Part shown: piece after piece, positions 61,767 through 64,000 of the stretch
Layout: each line of letters opens with the position of its first letter
Numbering within the stretch: position 1 is the first letter of the stretch
Assembly: GCA_943788815.1 (NCBI GenBank)
Contig: CALSRS010000001.1
Span: forward strand, 372,001-436,000
Origin: an uncultured Gammaproteobacteria bacterium
GTDB lineage: Bacteria > Pseudomonadota > Gammaproteobacteria > Eutrophobiales > Eutrophobiaceae
Direction of reading: 5' to 3'
Length of the DNA: 64,000 nucleotides
Program-made: the position numbers and the translations under genes
Notes under the pieces: model-generated
The model's input: the letters and a program-made list of their open reading frames with translations, nothing else
What the model was told of the DNA's origin: nothing
The model's database searches: none

Positions 61767-61782
61767 TTTTTACTCTGACCCC
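61767..61782 (-). repeat. REP-like arm, minus-strand GGGGTCAGAGTAAAAA
   Basis: Full consensus copy 20 bases after the stop of the PQQ dehydrogenase gene, in its reading direction. Confidence 0.85.
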
Positions 61783-61802
61783 AAATATTTTTTCAAGGCT
61801 CC

Positions 61803-64000
61803 TCAGGGAGGAGACAGCCGAAACACATACAAGCCATTGTGTCGATTGCCTTCGGGATTCGCCAGGTAGATTTCCGGTGAAAGAAAGTGCGGAACTCTCC
61901 ACGGGCTGCCACCTCCTCGACCGGTAGGCACGGCAACGTATTGGACCCCGTCCACCTCGTACGTTATGGGGGACCCAAGGGCCGAGGTCGGCAGTCGAGT
62001 CTTCCAGAGCACTTCACCCGTCTCGATATCAAAGGCACGGAACCACCGGTCGATATCTCCAGCAAACACAAGACTGCCCGCCGTGGTGAGCGTGGAAGTG
62101 GTGAAGGCGGCGCGCTGTTCCACGCTCCACACCTCCTCCATGTTGGCCACATCGTACGCAGCAAGCTTGCCCAGGTTACCTTGTGAGTTCGGCGCCTCGA
62201 AGTACGACCGCTGTCCGTTGCCGCCGTGTCGCCCACCCTCCTCATAAAGCTCATAAATGGGAACTTCCTTACCCGAGAACTCCATACAGCTTTGGCTCAG
62301 GGGAATGACCAGCAGACCGGTGCCGGGGTGGTAGGCTGTCGAATGCCAGTTCTTGCCTCCCGCAGTGGACGGGCAAACCGAGACCCACTGTTCGACCTTC
62401 AATTCCCGGATGTCCTGGCGGTAGCGAACTGCCCCGATCTCGCGGTCCACCTCGTCGAAGATGTTCTGATACACGGTTTCGACCAGATCGATGTACTCAC
62501 CCGTTTGCCTGTCCAGTTTCCATAAGATTCCGTCCTTGCCGATGGTGAGAATCACGGGCCGGCCATTTACATCCGCGAGGACCCGCTCGTACGCGACATC
62601 CATGTCGAGGCTTTCTCCGGCCACGTGCTGGTAGTACCACACGATACGCCCATCGTCGGGATCAATGGCAAGGGTTGAGTTGGAGTACAGTGCATGATCA
62701 TCCACCGTCATCCACCGGCTCGCCGCAAGCCACGGCTTGGGCTGGGAGGTCCCGAAGAAGATGAGATCCTGCTCCGGATCGTATGTGCCGGCAATCCAGG
62801 CATCCACGCCGCCTCTCATCTCCCAGGGAAGCTCTCCCCAGGTGTCGCCACCGGGTTCGCCCGGACGCGCGATCGTATAGGTGCGCCACAGCTCATCACC
62901 CGTGCGCGCGTCGTGCGCGGTAATGAAGCAGGTCTCCTCGTTGTACACCCTGCAGTTATTGACGCCGTTGATGACCTTTCCTTTCACGATGATGGGTCCC
63001 GACGAGTTCTTGTAACCCAGCGAGACGTCTTCGACCTGAGTTTCCCATCTAACGGCACCCGTGCGGGCGTCCAGGGCCACCATGGCGGATGTGTTGGTCG
63101 CCACGTAAATCATGTCCTCCCAGAGGGCGATGCTGCGGTTAACCGTGCCTTCCACTGTGCCCTCCGGAGGTATATATCGGTATTCCCAGAGGAGCGTACC
63201 ATCCATAGCGTCCAGGGCCTGGACAATGTTCCCCGGGTTAGTGATATACATCACCCCGTTACGAACCAGGGGTACCGGCTGGCTTATGCCGTCATGCATC
63301 CCCCAGGACCATGCGAGCTGGAGGCGTCCGACGTTTGCCTTGTTGACCTGCTCGAGCGGGCTGTATCCCATTCCATCGGGGGTCCTGCGCCAGTGCAGCC
63401 AATCACCGTCGGGTGGAGACATCAGGACAGCGTCGGAGGCCGGGACAAATCGCTCGGCCATTCGAAAGGTTTGCGTTCGAGCACTAGGCGTTTCGAAGAT
63501 GGGGCCCGCCGTCAGCGGGGGCGTGACTATTGCGTCCGGCGAGGGGGCAGTGCCCGGGCGTCCGGGAACGGGGTAGGTGACGTTGGCCGTAGCAGCCTCC
63601 AGTGAGGCCACATCCCCGAGCACCTGACCCGGGGATGAAAAGGCAAGTTCAGTGTCTCCCGGCGCCACCCCATTTACGCGGAGGATGTACGAGACTACCG
63701 CCTCATAGCCGTCCTGGCTCAGGGACCCCGGAGCATCCAAAGGCATCGTCGCCTCGATTGTTTCCAGGAACGCGCCAACTGGTCTGCCGCCCCACTGCAG
63801 CCGGAAGGTCGCGCCGACCATCGGTGGCGCCTCGAAGCCGCCCTCTAGTTGCGAGCCGTGACAGCTGGCACAGTTTTGCTGATAGAGCTGCGCTCCTTCA
63901 TCCGCCTGGGCAGATACGAAACTGGCTTGGCCTCCTTGTGGCTGCTGTGCCGAGACAGGGACGACAGCGCCGGCCAATAGTGCGGCGAAGACTGCGAGGG
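61803..64000 (-). CDS. PQQ-dependent dehydrogenase with N-terminal cytochrome c, 5' end cut by window edge
   Basis: At least 730 codons; the signal peptide is cut ([19 protein letters not shown] reads into base 64000). A cytochrome c domain follows ([26 protein letters not shown], axial Met in ATMPLDAPG), then the propeller: [107 protein letters not shown]. Fused cytochrome allows intramolecular electron transfer, unlike the gene at 39583. Base composition is high (38 of 60 G+C at 63361-63420) compared with the rest of the window, which suggests recent transfer. Confidence 0.92.
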   Translation of the reverse strand, partial: LAVFAALLAGAVVPVSAQQPQGGQASFVSAQADEGAQLYQQNCASCHGSQLEGGFEAPPMVGATFRLQWGGRPVGAFLETIEATMPLDAPGSLSQDGYEAVVSYILRVNGVAPGDTELAFSSPGQVLGDVASLEAATANVTYPVPGRPGTAPSPDAIVTPPLTAGPIFETPSARTQTFRMAERFVPASDAVLMSPPDGDWLHWRRTPDGMGYSPLEQVNKANVGRLQLAWSWGMHDGISQPVPLVRNGVMYITNPGNIVQALDAMDGTLLWEYRYIPPEGTVEGTVNRSIALWEDMIYVATNTSAMVALDARTGAVRWETQVEDVSLGYKNSSGPIIVKGKVINGVNNCRVYNEETCFITAHDARTGDELWRTYTIARPGEPGGDTWGELPWEMRGGVDAWIAGTYDPEQDLIFFGTSQPKPWLAASRWMTVDDHALYSNSTLAIDPDDGRIVWYYQHVAGESLDMDVAYERVLADVNGRPVILTIGKDGILWKLDRQTGEYIDLVETVYQNIFDEVDREIGAVRYRQDIRELKVEQWVSVCPSTAGGKNWHSTAYHPGTGLLVIPLSQSCMEFSGKEVPIYELYEEGGRHGGNGQRSYFEAPNSQGNLGKLAAYDVANMEEVWSVEQRAAFTTSTLTTAGSLVFAGDIDRWFRAFDIETGEVLWKTRLPTSALGSPITYEVDGVQYVAVPTGRGGGSPWRVPHFLSPEIYLANPEGNRHNGLYVFRLSPP

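Noticed and set aside
62694-63605. 303-codon open frame on the plus strand
   Set aside because: It is antisense to the PQQ dehydrogenase; long shadows are common in GC-rich genes.

Overview
The window looks like a chromosomal stretch of a free-living, probably heterotrophic gammaproteobacterium that I cannot place to genus. This rests on the housekeeping set (RecQ with HRDC domain, thioredoxin 2, YihY/BrkB, MtfA-like and YgjP-like metallopeptidases, SelO, CvfB, a YehS/DUF1456 protein, DUF4197) and on the abundant short palindromic repeats. Most of it has moderate G+C. Two blocks are clearly richer: the carboxymuconolactone-decarboxylase-like gene near 54.2-55.4 kb and the truncated PQQ dehydrogenase at the right edge.

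Layout. 0-11.6 kb: secreted amidohydrolases, a DUF1028 protein, a MazG-like NTP pyrophosphohydrolase, a Rap1a-domain protein next to a Tat-exported alpha-hydroxyacid oxidase, TrxC and YihY. 12-24 kb: secreted alpha/beta hydrolases, a FadL-type outer-membrane channel paired with a small membrane protein, an orphan TctC-type binding protein, a methyltransferase, an MtfA-like peptidase and an M15 peptidase. 24-31.5 kb: a cluster rich in haem and redox proteins (nitroreductase, SOUL, GlcG/HbpS-like, truncated haemoglobin, SoxC/SoxD-like sulfite dehydrogenase). 31.5-49 kb: PQQ enzymes, a YgjP-like peptidase, a HI0933-type flavoprotein, RecQ, an amidase, and a minus-strand operon of DUF1592, DUF1552 and ankyrin-repeat proteins. 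49-64 kb: an RHH two-gene unit, a TauE-type exporter, an FG-GAP protein, SelO, a HigBA-like toxin-antitoxin pair, peptidase E, an exported SDR, CvfB with DUF1456, an MscS channel and a second PQQ dehydrogenase fused to cytochrome c.

The common theme is export. Many proteins carry Sec or Tat signals and act on carbon compounds or electrons in the periplasm. The most striking non-coding feature is two dispersed repeat families. One (core GGGGWCAG) sits at the 3' ends of genes, nearly always in the reading direction of the gene, and in several cases supplies the stop codon. The other is a set of nested palindromes whose stems change by compensating substitutions. No transposase, prophage, CRISPR array, rRNA or tRNA was seen. 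The strongest candidates for something undescribed are the DUF1592-DUF1552-ankyrin operon, the repeat-terminated genes, and the small RHH/84-residue unit with its repeated operator sites.
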